The position numbers and the translations under genes are program-made. Shown piece by piece: positions 37,693 through 47,860 of a DNA stretch of 64,000 nt. Source of the DNA: Candidatus Phycosocius bacilliformis (GTDB lineage Bacteria > Pseudomonadota > Alphaproteobacteria > Caulobacterales > Aquidulcibacteraceae); assembly GCF_003112735.1 (NCBI RefSeq), contig NZ_BFBR01000005.1, positions 1-64,000 on the forward strand, given 5' to 3'. Position 1 is the stretch's first letter. The number at the start of each line of letters is the position of its first letter. Below the pieces are notes generated by a model. That model was not told where the DNA came from, made no database searches, and saw only the letters and a list, made by a program, of their open reading frames with translations.

Positions 37693-38130
37693 ATGACCCT
37701 AATGGCAAAAGACCCAAGTGACTTGGTCGATCAATTGACGATGCTGACGCGCCGCTTGGCGGATCTGGCCGAACGGCAAGCGGCCCTGTTTGAGGCCAGC
37801 CGCTTTCTGGAAGCGCAGAATCTGAATGAGGAATCAGCCCGATTGGCCAATGTCTATGCGCTGGAAAGCCGCCGCATCGCTCAAGAACCCCATATGTTTG
37901 AGGATGTGCCGGCCGAACTAAAAGCCAAGCTCACAACTGAAACCCGCCGCTTTAAAGCGGCTATGGAGGCCCATGAGCGGGCCTTGAACCGCCAGCGTGC
38001 CTTGGCTGAAGGACTTGTGCGCGCGATTGCTGAGGAAGCCGTCGCTGCCCGCCCGAACCCGGTCGCCTATGGCCCTGGTGCACAAGCCCGCCGCGATACC
38101 AGCGCGATTGCACTCGACCGCCGCGCCTAA
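37693..38130 (+). CDS. flbY: flagellar protein FlbY (FlgN-like)
   Basis: 145-aa, mostly helical and charged protein at the position of Caulobacter flbY (flgI-cheL-flbY). The first ~120 residues form a long coiled coil (LTMLTRRLADLAERQAALF ... LKAKLTTETRRFKAAMEAHERAL), like FlgN-type export chaperones for hook-associated proteins. GGAGG lies 7 nt before the ATG. The symbol rests on context plus general similarity. Confidence 0.75.
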   Translation: MTLMAKDPSDLVDQLTMLTRRLADLAERQAALFEASRFLEAQNLNEESARLANVYALESRRIAQEPHMFEDVPAELKAKLTTETRRFKAAMEAHERALNRQRALAEGLVRAIAEEAVAARPNPVAYGPGAQARRDTSAIALDRRA

Positions 38131-38224
38131 GGCTGTTTTCAGCCTCATGTGTTGGCAAGCAAGCCCGTCCCGCGTTCGCCTAGTGGTGTTTCGATGACAC
38201 CTTCGCGCGCAATCCGGCAAACAA

Positions 38225-38250
38225 AAAGGCCGCCCTTCGGGGCGGCCTTT
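38225..38250. terminator. bidirectional terminator flbY / petC
   Basis: AAAGGCCGCCC / GGGCGGCCTTT with a TTCG tetraloop; A-tract left, T-tract right, between the convergent flagellar and cytochrome bc1 operons. Confidence 0.9.
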
Positions 38251-38274
38251 CTCATGATGGCTTAGATCAGCCGA

Positions 38275-39105
38275 TCAATGTTCGACGTTGCGCCACACCG
38301 AGCGATACGAGAACCACAGGAGGATGGTGAGGATCAACAGGAAGATCATCACGCCAAAGCCGGTGATTTTACGCTCTGTCTGGTGGGGTTCTGAGGCCCA
38401 AGTCAGGAAGGCCACAACGTCATGGGACATTTGGTCAACCGTTGGCTTGATGCCCTTGTTTTCAGGCGTATCAGCATAGGTCACTTGCTCATCGACGATG
38501 GGCGGGCCCATGGCGATCACACCGCCTGGCATATAGGGGTTGTAATGCTTGCCCTCGGGGATCTGCTTGCCCGCTGGCGGGGTTTGATCATAGCCCGTCA
38601 GCAGCGAGTAGATATAGCTGCCACCATTGTGACGGGCCTTGACGAGGACCGACATGTCCGGTGGCACGGCCCCGCCGTTGGCGGCAGCGGCCTGCGCGCG
38701 GTTTTCGAATGGGGCGATGAACCGATCCGACGGCAGAGCTGGCCGCTCTTCCTCATTGCCTTCCGCATCCACCGACTTGACGGTGTAGCTGGCAGCAATC
38801 GCCTTCACGACAGGGTTGTCGTTCGGATTGGGATATTTGGGATCATAGAACGGACCGTGCTTATCGCCCAGATTGCGATAATGCAGCAAGTTCATCGAAT
38901 GGCAGCTGGAGCAGACTTCCTTGTAAACTTGGAAGCCGCGTTGCAGCTGTGCCCGGTCGAAGCGCCCAAACGGGCCTTCCCACGAACCATTCACAGGACG
39001 GGGATGCTTGACCTCACCGGCAGCTTGGGCGCTGCCGGCGACGACCACGACCGAGACCAGTCCGAGGACCCCGGCAACAAGGCGGCGTGCGAAAGTTGGT
39101 TTCAT
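38275..39105 (-). CDS. petC: cytochrome c1 of the bc1 complex
   Basis: Haem-bearing subunit of ubiquinol-cytochrome c reductase. Signal peptide (MKPTFARRLVAGVLGLV ... GSAQA), haem c motif CSSCH (VCSSCHSMNLLHYRNL), distal Met region later, and a C-terminal transmembrane anchor (VMIFLLILTILLWFSYRSVW). I start at ATG 39105, which has GAGGAA upstream; an ATG at 39120, overlapping the petB stop as ATGA, is the alternative and would add five residues. Last gene of petABC. Confidence 0.96.
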   Translation of the reverse strand: MKPTFARRLVAGVLGLVSVVVVAGSAQAAGEVKHPRPVNGSWEGPFGRFDRAQLQRGFQVYKEVCSSCHSMNLLHYRNLGDKHGPFYDPKYPNPNDNPVVKAIAASYTVKSVDAEGNEEERPALPSDRFIAPFENRAQAAAANGGAVPPDMSVLVKARHNGGSYIYSLLTGYDQTPPAGKQIPEGKHYNPYMPGGVIAMGPPIVDEQVTYADTPENKGIKPTVDQMSHDVVAFLTWASEPHQTERKITGFGVMIFLLILTILLWFSYRSVWRNVEH

Positions 39106-39116
39106 AACAGATTTCC

Positions 39117-40406
39117 TCATTCCGCCGGTACGGCAACAGCAGAGGTCCCTGCCGACTTTTTGTGCGATTGCAAAATGGAATCGGCAATCGAGGCAGGTGG
39201 GGTTTGGGGCTTCTCGATCACGCCCAATACAGGCAGAATGACCAAGAAATAGGCGAAATAGAAGATCGTGCAGATCAACGAGATCACCGTCCAGGGTGGC
39301 TCAGCCGGCATGGCACCGCACACGCCCAGCATCAAGAAGTTCAGCACAAACACAATCCACCACAGACGGGCGATCGGGCGATAGCGCATGGACTTGATCT
39401 TGGAGGTGTCGAGCCAAGGCAGGGCAAACAGGATCAGGATCGCACCACCCATCGCGATCACGCCGCCAAACTTGGCATCGATGATCAGGATGTCGAAGGT
39501 GATGGCCCGCAGGATCGCGTAGAAGGGCAACAAATACCATTCAGGCACGATGTGGGACGGGGTCACCTGATTGTTGGCGGGGATGTAATTGTCTGGGTGA
39601 CCCAATGTATTGGGACCAAAGAAGACAAAGCCTGCGAAAATCATCAAGAAGACGCAGATCGCAAACGCATCCTTCACCGTGTAATAGGGGTGGAAGGGCA
39701 CGGTCTCTTTCTTCACGTCCTGCACTTCAACACCGGTTGGGTTGTTGTTGCCGGGTACGTGCAATGCCCAGATGTGGAGAACCACGACCCCGGCAATCAC
39801 GAATGGCAACAGATAATGCAGGGAGAAGAAGCGGTTCAGCGTGGCATTATCGACCGCAAAGCCACCCAAGAGCCACGTCTTGATCGAGTCGCCCACAAAC
39901 GGCACCGCACCCACGATATTGGTGATCACGGTTGCGCCCCACAACGACATCTGTCCCCATGGCAACACATAGCCCATGAAGGCGGTGATGATCATCAACA
40001 AGAAGATGATCACGCCCAGACCCCACAGGATTTCGCGGGGGGCCTTGTAGGAGCCGTAATAGAGGCCGCGGAAGATGTGGATATAGACGGCGAGGAAGAA
40101 CATGCTGGCCCCATTGGAGTGCATGTAACGGATCAGCCAGCCGCCATTAACGTCGCGCATGATCCGCTCAACCGAGTTAAACGCATGATCAATGTGCGGC
40201 ACATAATGCATGGCCAGGATGATGCCGGTGATGATCTGGCTGGCCAGACACACCGCGAGAATACCGCCGAATGTGTACCAATAATTCAGGTTCTTCGGGG
40301 TTGGGAAATCCACCAGCGTGTCATTCATAAACCGCACGATGGGCAGCCGGGTGTCGAGCCACTTTTCGAGGCCGGACTTGGGCACATAGCTTGAAGGTCC
40401 ACTCAT
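39117..40406 (-). CDS. petB: cytochrome b of the bc1 complex
   Basis: 429 aa from ATG 40406 ([12 protein letters not shown]). Eight-helix cytochrome b: [20 protein letters not shown], helix B and D histidine pairs ([35 protein letters not shown]) that ligate hemes bL and bH, and the Qo-site WYLLPFYAI after the PEW motif (VPEWYLLPF). The longer open frame upstream to 40571 is antisense to petA and is rejected. Starts 7 bp after petA. Confidence 0.97.
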   Translation of the reverse strand: MSGPSSYVPKSGLEKWLDTRLPIVRFMNDTLVDFPTPKNLNYWYTFGGILAVCLASQIITGIILAMHYVPHIDHAFNSVERIMRDVNGGWLIRYMHSNGASMFFLAVYIHIFRGLYYGSYKAPREILWGLGVIIFLLMIITAFMGYVLPWGQMSLWGATVITNIVGAVPFVGDSIKTWLLGGFAVDNATLNRFFSLHYLLPFVIAGVVVLHIWALHVPGNNNPTGVEVQDVKKETVPFHPYYTVKDAFAICVFLMIFAGFVFFGPNTLGHPDNYIPANNQVTPSHIVPEWYLLPFYAILRAITFDILIIDAKFGGVIAMGGAILILFALPWLDTSKIKSMRYRPIARLWWIVFVLNFLMLGVCGAMPAEPPWTVISLICTIFYFAYFLVILPVLGVIEKPQTPPASIADSILQSHKKSAGTSAVAVPAE

Positions 40407-40413
40407 GTTCGTA

Positions 40414-40986
40414 TCATCCAATCTTGACGATGGTGTCGCCGGTATAGACGTAGGGTGGGATATGCAGGTTCTTCGGCGCAGGACCCTTCCGGATACGCCC
40501 GGCCGTGTCGTAATGCGACCCATGGCAGGGGCAGAACCAGCCGTCATATTCACCGATATAGCCCGGCTCACTCACACCAACTGGGATACAGCCCAAATGG
40601 GTGCAATTGGCTTCCATGATCAGATATTCGGGCTTGCCGGGTTTGCCGTCGGACTGCAGCGTCCGTTCCGCGTCAGTTTGAGGATCTTTCAGATTGGCTG
40701 AATCATCCTTGACGCCCTTGGCAATCTCTTCCTTGGTGCGGTGACGCACGAAGAGCGGCTTGCCGCGCCACATGATCTTGGCCTGCGAGCCCTCTGCCAC
40801 CTTGGACACATCATATTCGATTGAGGCCAAAGCGCGTGTATCCGCAGCTGGGTTCATCTGGTTGATCAGGGGCCAAGCCAGCATGGCGGCACCGCCAGCT
40901 GCCACTGCCCCGGTGGCGACATGGATCATGTCGCGCCGTGTTGGTTCTCCGGCTGCGCCGGTTTCATCATGATTGGTGCCTGACAC
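40414..40986 (-). CDS. petA: Rieske iron-sulfur protein of the bc1 complex
   Basis: 190 aa from a GTG start (40986), chosen because GGAG lies 7 nt upstream and the N terminus then carries the Tat motif [17 protein letters not shown] expected of Rieske proteins. The [2Fe-2S] ligands are in CTHLGCIP and CPCHGSHYD, with the disulfide cysteines. First gene of petABC; divergent from trmL. Confidence 0.96.
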   Translation of the reverse strand: MSGTNHDETGAAGEPTRRDMIHVATGAVAAGGAAMLAWPLINQMNPAADTRALASIEYDVSKVAEGSQAKIMWRGKPLFVRHRTKEEIAKGVKDDSANLKDPQTDAERTLQSDGKPGKPEYLIMEANCTHLGCIPVGVSEPGYIGEYDGWFCPCHGSHYDTAGRIRKGPAPKNLHIPPYVYTGDTIVKIG

Positions 40987-41114
40987 CTTGCTACTCCCGC
41001 ATTCACACACGTCCAAAACTCGGTTACCGCTATAGCTAGGGCAATCTCGCCTGATGAACGTGCGACGGAACGCCGCATCCCGCGGCACCCCCTCCAAAGA
41101 ATGGGTTGCATAAC

Positions 41115-41579
41115 GTGCGCCTTGCTCTCTTTCAACCGGATATCGCGCCAAATCTTGGTGCGGCAATTCGCCTGACCGCCTGCCTTGGTGTTGGGCTTGA
41201 TGTGATAGAACCTTGCGGATTTCCTTTATCTGACAAGACGTTAAAGCGCGCAGCGCTGGATTATGGCACGCAGTGTGACCTCAAGCGCCATGACAGTTTT
41301 GCTGCTTTTGCAACCAGCCTACGGGCAGGAAATAGCAGGATTGTGTTGATTGAGACCGAGGGAGCCACTGCTTTGATGGACTTCGCCTTTCACGACAATG
41401 ATGTTCTGATGCTGGGGCGTGAAACAGAAGGGACACCTGTTGATGTCATGTCGGCTTGTCATGCCTGCGTCCGCATCCCGATGGCGGCGGGGATCCGCTC
41501 GCTCAATGTGGTCACTGCCGGGGCAATTGCCCTCACCGAGGCCATGCGACAAACTGGCCGATGGGCGGGGCTGGCTTAG
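41115..41579 (+). CDS. trmL: tRNA (cytidine/uridine-2'-O-)-methyltransferase TrmL
   Basis: SPOUT-class methyltransferase modifying the wobble base 34 of tRNA-Leu isoacceptors. ~154 aa, a single trefoil-knot domain: LALFQPDIAPNLGAAIRLTACLGV, LMLGRETEGTP and the knot IPMAAGIRSLNVVTAGAIAL. Start is taken as GTG 41115 (MRLALFQPD); a TTG at 41106 would add three residues. No good ribosome binding site decides it. Confidence 0.92.
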   Translation: MRLALFQPDIAPNLGAAIRLTACLGVGLDVIEPCGFPLSDKTLKRAALDYGTQCDLKRHDSFAAFATSLRAGNSRIVLIETEGATALMDFAFHDNDVLMLGRETEGTPVDVMSACHACVRIPMAAGIRSLNVVTAGAIALTEAMRQTGRWAGLA

Positions 41580-41668
41580 CGTTGTAGGGAGGCCATGTCG
41601 GCCTCTGGGAGAGACCGCGTTTCGCCAATTGCGCCGGAAAAAGGCTGACAGATCAAGACGAGGGCAGC

Positions 41669-42538
41669 ATGAGTGACCTAGAAGACCGCAAAACAGTAGC
41701 CAGGGCCTGGTTTGAATCCCTGCGCGACCAAATCATGGCTGCCTTTGAGAAGCTCGAAGACGACGCAGACCCAGCACTCTATCCGGGCAGTCCGGGTCGG
41801 TTTGTGCGCACACCTTGGACCCGCAAAGAGGCCAATGGTGGTGGGGGTGTAATGGGGATCATGCGCGGCCGCCTGTTTGAAAAGGTCGGTGTCCATGTCT
41901 CCACCGTGATGGGGAGCTTCCCACCTGACTATGCCAAGACGATTCCCGGTGCTGCGGAGGATCCCCGCTTCTGGGCGTCCGGCATCAGCCTGATCGCCCA
42001 TATGACCAATCCGCGCGTGCCAGCTGTGCATATGAACACCCGCATGTTGGCCACAACCGAGACGTGGTTTGGGGGCGGGGCCGACTTAACCCCCTTGATG
42101 GACTACCAGCGCACAGAGGATTTTCCCGATACGATTACCTTCCACGCGTCGATGAAACAGGCCTGTGACGCCCACGACCCCAGCTATTATGCCAAGTTCA
42201 AGGACTGGTGTGACACCTATTTCTATTTGCCGCATCGCGAAGAACCCCGCGGCATCGGCGGGATTTTCTATGACCATCATAATTCAGGCAATTGGGACAA
42301 GGATTTTGCCTTCACCCAGGATGTCGGTCGTGCGTTTTTGGATGTATATCCCCGAATCGTTCGCGGTCGCATGAACGAAACCTGGACCGAGGCAGAACGT
42401 GAAGCCCAATTGATCCAGCGCGGCCGCTATGTGGAGTATAATCTGCTCTATGATCGGGGGACCACATTTGGCCTCAAGACCGGCGGCAATGTGGAAAGCA
42501 TCCTGTCGTCCATGCCACCCATCGTTAAATGGCCCTGA
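41669..42538 (+). CDS. hemF: oxygen-dependent coproporphyrinogen III oxidase
   Basis: Converts coproporphyrinogen III to protoporphyrinogen IX in haem synthesis using O2. 289 aa; [16 protein letters not shown], the signature [23 protein letters not shown] and [13 protein letters not shown], and the C-terminal [22 protein letters not shown] are all present. Indicates aerobic haem synthesis. It lies 89 bp after trmL, in the same direction. Confidence 0.97.
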   Translation: MSDLEDRKTVARAWFESLRDQIMAAFEKLEDDADPALYPGSPGRFVRTPWTRKEANGGGGVMGIMRGRLFEKVGVHVSTVMGSFPPDYAKTIPGAAEDPRFWASGISLIAHMTNPRVPAVHMNTRMLATTETWFGGGADLTPLMDYQRTEDFPDTITFHASMKQACDAHDPSYYAKFKDWCDTYFYLPHREEPRGIGGIFYDHHNSGNWDKDFAFTQDVGRAFLDVYPRIVRGRMNETWTEAEREAQLIQRGRYVEYNLLYDRGTTFGLKTGGNVESILSSMPPIVKWP

Positions 42539-42617
42539 GCAAAGGCCGGACATTTGCGATGTCCTGACAAGGCCAACTCGGTTGGCGGGGCTGGCCATTT
42601 CAGGCTAAACCCCGCCC

Positions 42618-43904
42618 ATGACCTTGCCTCGATTGACTTTTCTGCCCCTCCTCCTGGTCCTTATCCCTGCAGGTGCCCTCGCCACGGGAGCAATTCCTGA
42701 TGGACAAGCCAGCCCGCCTGCCCCAGCGCAGGCGGCCCTTGCCTGTTCAAAACCGGGTGAACGATTGACGGGTGCCGCCCTGCGCCAGCGCCTGATCGTC
42801 CAAGCAGGCCTGCCGCTCAATGAGGCTGTTCTTGCCGCACTCGAAGGTCGCTCTCTGGGCGCTTTAGCCGATCAAAGCAGCGACCCCGCCTTGACGCGAC
42901 TGATGGCAGATGCCGAAGCCCTCTTGGCCCAGCCGGGGGTCAGTGGGGGTCAAGAGGCCAGCACCCCTCCGACAAATCGGCGCGCCCAAGCGACGGCTTT
43001 TCTCAATGGGGTAACAGAGGGCATTGGTCTAACCTGTCCGGCACCAACGCTGCCTGCTGCCCCGCCGGTCTTGGCTGAAACCGTTGTCCTTCCCGCCAAA
43101 CCTGCCCATCACAGCCGCCACGACCGGCCACCGCGCCGAGGCTGGATCTTGGCCGATAGCAAGGATGATTTCATCAAGCCAGCACGCGAACGCGCCTTTG
43201 CCACCCTCGGTTTTGAGGAAGACAAGGCCGCTGATACGCGTTTACTCAATGCCAGTCTGGCCCTCGCGCTGGACCCGCTCTTGCTTGGCAAGCCCAGTTC
43301 TTCAACCGAATTACGCTGGACGCCCTTTATACAATATAATCGGCGTGCGGCCCGGTCCGGGCGCGAAGAGGTCAATGACCTCACTTTGGGAACAAGCTTT
43401 ATCTTCCGCAATCCCGATCAAGTTGGTCGGGCGGTCGGCTTTGGGTCTGCCGCCTTCCAAACCGATGATACCGGCCAAGCTGCGGTATGGGTTGCAGATG
43501 CGCTGATCGACTTTCCCCGTCTGCGCCCCTGCACGCGCCGGAGTTTTCAAGGCTGGCGCATGCGCTGCAATCTGTCTGTCGTTCTCGACTTTGCCTCGGT
43601 GGAAGACCCTGGTGAAAGCCAAAAGCTGGCAGAACTCGATACATATTTTCGCGGTGGCCTCAATCTCGGCCTTAGCGGGGAGCAAAAGTTCAGCTTTGGC
43701 GTGGTCGTGATTTCGAGCAGTTTTAATGGGCGCTATGATTTGATCACCGGGGATGCGTCAGGTGGGTTATTTTCCATCGGGGCGGGCTTGCGCGCCTCAG
43801 AAGGCAGCAACCTGTCGCTCGAGGCCCGCTACACGCGCGGCACCACGATCAACAGCTTGGTGGATGTCGACAAGATAACGCTAAGGCTGGGCTATCGGCT
43901 TTAA
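42618..43904 (+). CDS. exported protein with probable C-terminal beta-barrel
   Basis: 428 aa with a signal peptide (LTFLPLLLVLIPAGALATG). The first ~150 residues are Ala/Pro-rich and low complexity. The last ~230 show alternating amphipathic strands (ELRWTPFIQYNR, DLTLGTSFIFRN, AVGFGSAAFQTD, FSFGVVVISSSFN, NLSLEARYTRG, ITLRLGYRL), ending in aromatic/hydrophobic-Leu like outer-membrane barrels. No family recognised. Its stop overlaps the convergent gshA stop by 4 bp. Confidence 0.65.
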   Translation: MTLPRLTFLPLLLVLIPAGALATGAIPDGQASPPAPAQAALACSKPGERLTGAALRQRLIVQAGLPLNEAVLAALEGRSLGALADQSSDPALTRLMADAEALLAQPGVSGGQEASTPPTNRRAQATAFLNGVTEGIGLTCPAPTLPAAPPVLAETVVLPAKPAHHSRHDRPPRRGWILADSKDDFIKPARERAFATLGFEEDKAADTRLLNASLALALDPLLLGKPSSSTELRWTPFIQYNRRAARSGREEVNDLTLGTSFIFRNPDQVGRAVGFGSAAFQTDDTGQAAVWVADALIDFPRLRPCTRRSFQGWRMRCNLSVVLDFASVEDPGESQKLAELDTYFRGGLNLGLSGEQKFSFGVVVISSSFNGRYDLITGDASGGLFSIGAGLRASEGSNLSLEARYTRGTTINSLVDVDKITLRLGYRL

Positions 43905-45265
43905 TAGGCCGCGGTCTGATAGACCTTGTGAATGTCGCCCTGCCAGGCCCCGTGATACTGCTCCAACAATCGTTGGGCCGGGGTGATGCCGCTGGCAGCA
44001 ATCTCGTCGAGCTCACTCAAGAAGCCTGTTTCATCATCGCCAGAGGCATTCAGCTTGGCCCGTGCCCGCAGACCCTCCCGCGCAATTGTCAAAACGTCCT
44101 TGGCCACATCTTGCGCGCTACGCCCACGCACGGGGGCCTTGAGGCCGAGGAAAGGCACCGCGCGGCGCAGACTTTCACGATCTTCCGCTGTCCAATCCTT
44201 GACCAATTCAAGGGCGGCTTCGGTCGCAGCATCATCATAGAGCAGACCGACAAACAGAGCCGGCAGCGCGCACAAGCGCGACCAAGGCCCGGCATCGGCT
44301 CCCCGCATTTCCAAGTAGGTCTTAAGCCGCACTTCGGGGAAGCAGGTGGTTAGGTGATCTTCCCAATCTTTTTTGGTTGGCTTTTGGCCCGGCAATTCAG
44401 GCAGACGACCGGCCATGAAGTCACGGAAGGATCGACCCGCCAGATTGAGATACACCCCGTCGCGCTTGGCAAAATACATCGGAACGTCAAGCGCCCATTG
44501 CGCATAGCGGGCAAAGCCCATCCCGGGCTCAAACACGAATGGCAGCATACCCGTCCGGTCAGGGTCAGTATCGCTCCACACATGAGCGCGATAGCTCAAG
44601 AAGCCATTGGGACGTCCTTCCGCAAAGGGCGAATTGGCAAACAAGGCTGTCGCGATGGGTTGCAAGGCCAAGGAGGCCCGAAACTTCTTGACCATGTCGG
44701 CTTCAGAAGCAAAATCCAGATTGGTCTGCACCGTGCAGGATCGGAACATCATCTGCCGCCCTAAACGGCCGACTTTGGGCATATAATCCCGCATGATCTT
44801 ATAGCGGCCCTTGGGCATCAATGGCACATCCTCAAGGCTGTGCAGCGGATTGAAACCCAAACCCAAAAAGCCGATGTTCAAACGGTCTGCGACGGTGCGC
44901 ACATCGGCCAAATGCCCGCCGACTTCGGTACACGTCTGGTGCAGATGCTCCAGCGGTGCACCGGACAGCTCAAACTGGCCACCTGGCTCCAATGTGATTG
45001 AGGCCATGCCCTGCTTCAGGCCGATGATCGCCTCACCTTCATAGATACCATCCCAGCCCGAAAGCGCCTTCATGCCCTCCAAAAGCGCGCGCACCCCAAC
45101 CTCACCCTCATAGGGGACTGGCGCATGCGTGCCATGATAAAAACCAAACTTTTCATGCTCGGTCCCGATCTTCCACTCAGATTTCGGTTTGGGACCGGGC
45201 TCGAAATAGGCGAGCAGATCCTCAAAAGTCTCTAGCGGGCGGGATTGGTCTTCTGCTTCGGCCAT
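43901..45265 (-). CDS. gshA: glutamate-cysteine ligase
   Basis: First enzyme of glutathione synthesis; 454 aa, of the plant/alphaproteobacterial GCL type. Motifs: IGTEHEKFGF (33-42), YEGEAIIGLKQGMASITLEPGGQFELSG, RYKIMRDYMPKVG and MMFRSCTVQTNLDF, which build the ATP/Mg and glutamate sites. Probably transcribed with the alternative oxidase gene 93 bp upstream and rsmE before that. Confidence 0.95.
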   Translation of the reverse strand: MAEAEDQSRPLETFEDLLAYFEPGPKPKSEWKIGTEHEKFGFYHGTHAPVPYEGEVGVRALLEGMKALSGWDGIYEGEAIIGLKQGMASITLEPGGQFELSGAPLEHLHQTCTEVGGHLADVRTVADRLNIGFLGLGFNPLHSLEDVPLMPKGRYKIMRDYMPKVGRLGRQMMFRSCTVQTNLDFASEADMVKKFRASLALQPIATALFANSPFAEGRPNGFLSYRAHVWSDTDPDRTGMLPFVFEPGMGFARYAQWALDVPMYFAKRDGVYLNLAGRSFRDFMAGRLPELPGQKPTKKDWEDHLTTCFPEVRLKTYLEMRGADAGPWSRLCALPALFVGLLYDDAATEAALELVKDWTAEDRESLRRAVPFLGLKAPVRGRSAQDVAKDVLTIAREGLRARAKLNASGDDETGFLSELDEIAASGITPAQRLLEQYHGAWQGDIHKVYQTAAY

Positions 45266-45358
45266 GCAATCGGGTCTCTCATGACGCGTGTGTCACGCGC
45301 CTGTGAGTTAGGATGCGTTCATGACAGGCGCAAGAAGCACCTCCGGATTTTCACCCGT

Positions 45359-46000
45359 TTAAGCTGTCAACTGATGTGCAAAATGGTGGTTTACGTCGCG
45401 ATGCTTGGCTTCATCGGCTCGAACGGCCAGCACCACCTCACGGAGGCGGGCATCGGGTTGGAGGCCCCAATAGTCGATGGCCAAAGCCGGGGCCGGCACA
45501 TTTTCAATGCGACCAGCATCAATTTCCGCAAGATACGCAGTGTAACTGAAGACGGCCTCTTCCTCGAAATAGCCAACCATGCGGTGGGCGGTGCGCGGGA
45601 AAAAGAGGTAGAGCCAGAAAAAGGCGTTGAAGAAAACCCCTTGCGCCAACAGGATCAGCAGACGTTCCAGCCAATTGGGTTTGGCGATGGCCACAAAAGT
45701 CATCAGATGCATGCGTTCATTCTGGGATTCTTCCAATAGGGTCTGGATCCAGCCATGGTCATCCTCCATCCGCCGCAAGCTGCGCATATGCACCAGCATG
45801 CCGGCCACCATGCCAGGCACCGCGGCCACTGTCTCCAGCACCACAGCGCGGTGGCCATAGCGTTTGGCGAAGAAGCGATCGGCCAAAAAACGCAAGAAAC
45901 GGGTCAATCCCAAGGCAACTCGGTCGGACAAATCCTGCGGGGTCTGGTGAAACGCCAGCGGATTGGTTGCTTCGTGGGGATTGCCGGACGCGGTGGTCAT
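45359..46000 (-). CDS. aox: alternative oxidase (cyanide-insensitive ubiquinol oxidase)
   Basis: A 213-aa di-iron, membrane-associated ubiquinol oxidase that passes electrons to O2 without pumping protons. All ligand motifs are intact: LET (E56), NERMH (E95, H98), FEEEAV (one of E146-E148), DEAKH (E197, H200), with the active-site Tyr in FSYT (153). The hydrophobic interfacial helices are also present ([20 protein letters not shown]). ATG 46000 fits GGAG at 6 nt; an ATG at 46006 would touch the ribosome binding site. Between rsmE and gshA, so in many alphaproteobacteria this would be an inserted gene. Lacks the N-terminal organelle-type extension. Confidence 0.93.
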   Translation of the reverse strand: MTTASGNPHEATNPLAFHQTPQDLSDRVALGLTRFLRFLADRFFAKRYGHRAVVLETVAAVPGMVAGMLVHMRSLRRMEDDHGWIQTLLEESQNERMHLMTFVAIAKPNWLERLLILLAQGVFFNAFFWLYLFFPRTAHRMVGYFEEEAVFSYTAYLAEIDAGRIENVPAPALAIDYWGLQPDARLREVVLAVRADEAKHRDVNHHFAHQLTA

Positions 46001-46109
46001 TGTCATCTCCTGTGCGCGGTCGCCGCCGGATGTGGCGCGGTCTAGACAAGACGTGGGGCGGCGATCGCAAATAAGAATGCGACGCAATGTCGCTGCCCCC
46101 TCGCCCGTG

Positions 46110-46835
46110 TTAGGACCAATCGCCCCACAGACTTTGGATTAATGCGAGACCCGCAAATGTGGCAGTATCGGCGCGCAGAATGCGGGGGCCCAGATGCACG
46201 GCTCGGACGTGCGGATGGGCGCGCAGGCGGGTGCGCTCTGATGGGGTAAACCCACCTTCCGGCCCGGTGAGTAAGGCCAGACCACTGGGCCGATCAGTCA
46301 ATGCCTGTGCAACTGGAACAGCCTCGCCCGCCTCATCGGCAAACAGCACCACCTGGCCCGCAGCAAGCCGATCAAGCCGATCAAATAAGGAGATTGGCTC
46401 GTGGATCTCTGGCACATTGAGGGTGCCGCATTGTTCAGCGGCCTCTGCCGCCCGCGCGCGCAAGCGCTCCAGATTGAGTTTGCGCACGATGGTGCGATCA
46501 CTCACCACCGGGCAGATCCGCGCCACGCCGAGTTCAGTTGCCTTTTCGACGATCATATCGGTGCGGTCACCCTTGATTGGGGCAAACCATAATTCGAGCT
46601 TGACCATCGCAGGCTGGGGACGGAGCAACCGGTCACATTGTGCAATGGCTGTCTTTTTGCCGATCTGGGTCAGCCGAGCTTGCCATTCCCCATCGCGGCC
46701 ATTGAAAAGCAGGATTTCCGCCCCCACGCCTAAGCGCAGTACATGGGCAAGATAGTGGGTCTGCCCGGCGTCGAGCGCAATTTCGCCTTCTGCAGTCAGC
46801 TCGGCTTGCACATAAAGGCGTTGGCTCGGTTTCAT
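46110..46835 (-). CDS. rsmE: 16S rRNA m3U1498 methyltransferase
   Basis: SPOUT methyltransferase of 241 aa acting on the assembled 30S subunit. PUA-like N-terminal domain ([25 protein letters not shown]), then the knot with [14 protein letters not shown] and [20 protein letters not shown]. Start ATG 46835 (MKPSQRLYV); the frame runs further upstream without a better start. 110 bp upstream of the alternative oxidase gene in the same direction. Confidence 0.95.
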   Translation of the reverse strand: MKPSQRLYVQAELTAEGEIALDAGQTHYLAHVLRLGVGAEILLFNGRDGEWQARLTQIGKKTAIAQCDRLLRPQPAMVKLELWFAPIKGDRTDMIVEKATELGVARICPVVSDRTIVRKLNLERLRARAAEAAEQCGTLNVPEIHEPISLFDRLDRLAAGQVVLFADEAGEAVPVAQALTDRPSGLALLTGPEGGFTPSERTRLRAHPHVRAVHLGPRILRADTATFAGLALIQSLWGDWS

Positions 46836-46912
46836 GACCCCTTTCTGGCGAGCCCTCTTGCGGACTTCAAGCCCCAAGGTGCACAGTCAATTTCCAACCC
46901 AAGAGGTGCAGC

Positions 46913-47707
46913 ATGGCCCGCAACACCAAGACCAGCTCGGCGACAAAATTATCGGAAGAGGCGTTTCTGGAACGCCTTGAACCCTTACAAATTGCCATGG
47001 TGAAGACCCAACAATGGTTGATGGACCAAGGGATCAAGGTGCTGATCGTGTTTGAAGGTCGCGATGCGGCAGGCAAGGATGGTTCGATCAAGCGCTTGGT
47101 TGAACATATGAGCGCGCGCGCGACCCGCGTGGTGGCTTTGCCCAAACCCTCCGACCGGGAAAAGAGCCAATGGCATTTTCAACGCTATACGGCCCATTTG
47201 CCGGCGGCCGGTGAAGTCGTGATCTTCAACCGCTCTTGGTATAATCGGGGGGGAGTGGAACCGGTTATGGGCTTTTGCACACCCGAGGAACATGCCGATT
47301 TTCTGCGCGATGTGGTGCCTTTTGAAACCATGCTGCATGAATCAGGCACCCGCATCATCAAGCTCTGGCTCGACATCAGCCGGGAGGAACAGGCCAAGCG
47401 GCTGGAAGAACGTCGGTCCGACCCCCTGTCACAATTGAAGATCAGCCCGCTTGATGCTGTTGCTCAAGAAAAATGGGACGATTATTCCGCGGCCCGCAAT
47501 CAGATGCTGACCCACACACATTCGGCACGTACGCCGTGGGTATGCGTCCGGGCTGATTCCAAAAAGCATGCCCGACTGGCAATCATGGCTCATATCCTGC
47601 GAGAGCTGGCCTGTCCGAACCTGACCAAGCCAATTGCCGCGCCATCCCCTGACCTGTTGTTCAAATTCACCCCCAAAGCAATCAAGGATGGCCGCTTGGC
47701 CGTGTGA
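46913..47707 (+). CDS. ppk2: polyphosphate kinase 2
   Basis: 264 aa, a one-domain PPK2 that transfers phosphate between polyphosphate and nucleotides. Walker A GRDAAGKDGSIK (~49-60), KPSDREKSQWHFQRYTAHLP, Walker B-like VIFNRSWYNRGGVEPVMGFC and the lid RRSDPLSQLKISPLDAVAQEKWDDY. Such class I PPK2 enzymes make GTP/ATP from polyphosphate. GAGG lies 7 nt upstream of the ATG. Divergent from rsmE. Confidence 0.94.
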   Translation: MARNTKTSSATKLSEEAFLERLEPLQIAMVKTQQWLMDQGIKVLIVFEGRDAAGKDGSIKRLVEHMSARATRVVALPKPSDREKSQWHFQRYTAHLPAAGEVVIFNRSWYNRGGVEPVMGFCTPEEHADFLRDVVPFETMLHESGTRIIKLWLDISREEQAKRLEERRSDPLSQLKISPLDAVAQEKWDDYSAARNQMLTHTHSARTPWVCVRADSKKHARLAIMAHILRELACPNLTKPIAAPSPDLLFKFTPKAIKDGRLAV

Positions 47708-47860
47708 GGCCACCGCACGCCCTGATGGGTCCACCCGAAAAGGGCGCGCGAGCCTGCTCTGACCGGTCGGCAAAGCCCTGTTTGCCGGGCAGGAGCCTGC
47801 CCTTACCCCGCGCACTTTGTGACGCGGGCGTGATGGCGTCCGCGAGCCGTCAGTGCCCCT

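Noticed and set aside
40407-40571. N-terminal extension of petB
   Set aside because: Antisense-frame of petA; cytochrome b starts at [12 protein letters not shown].
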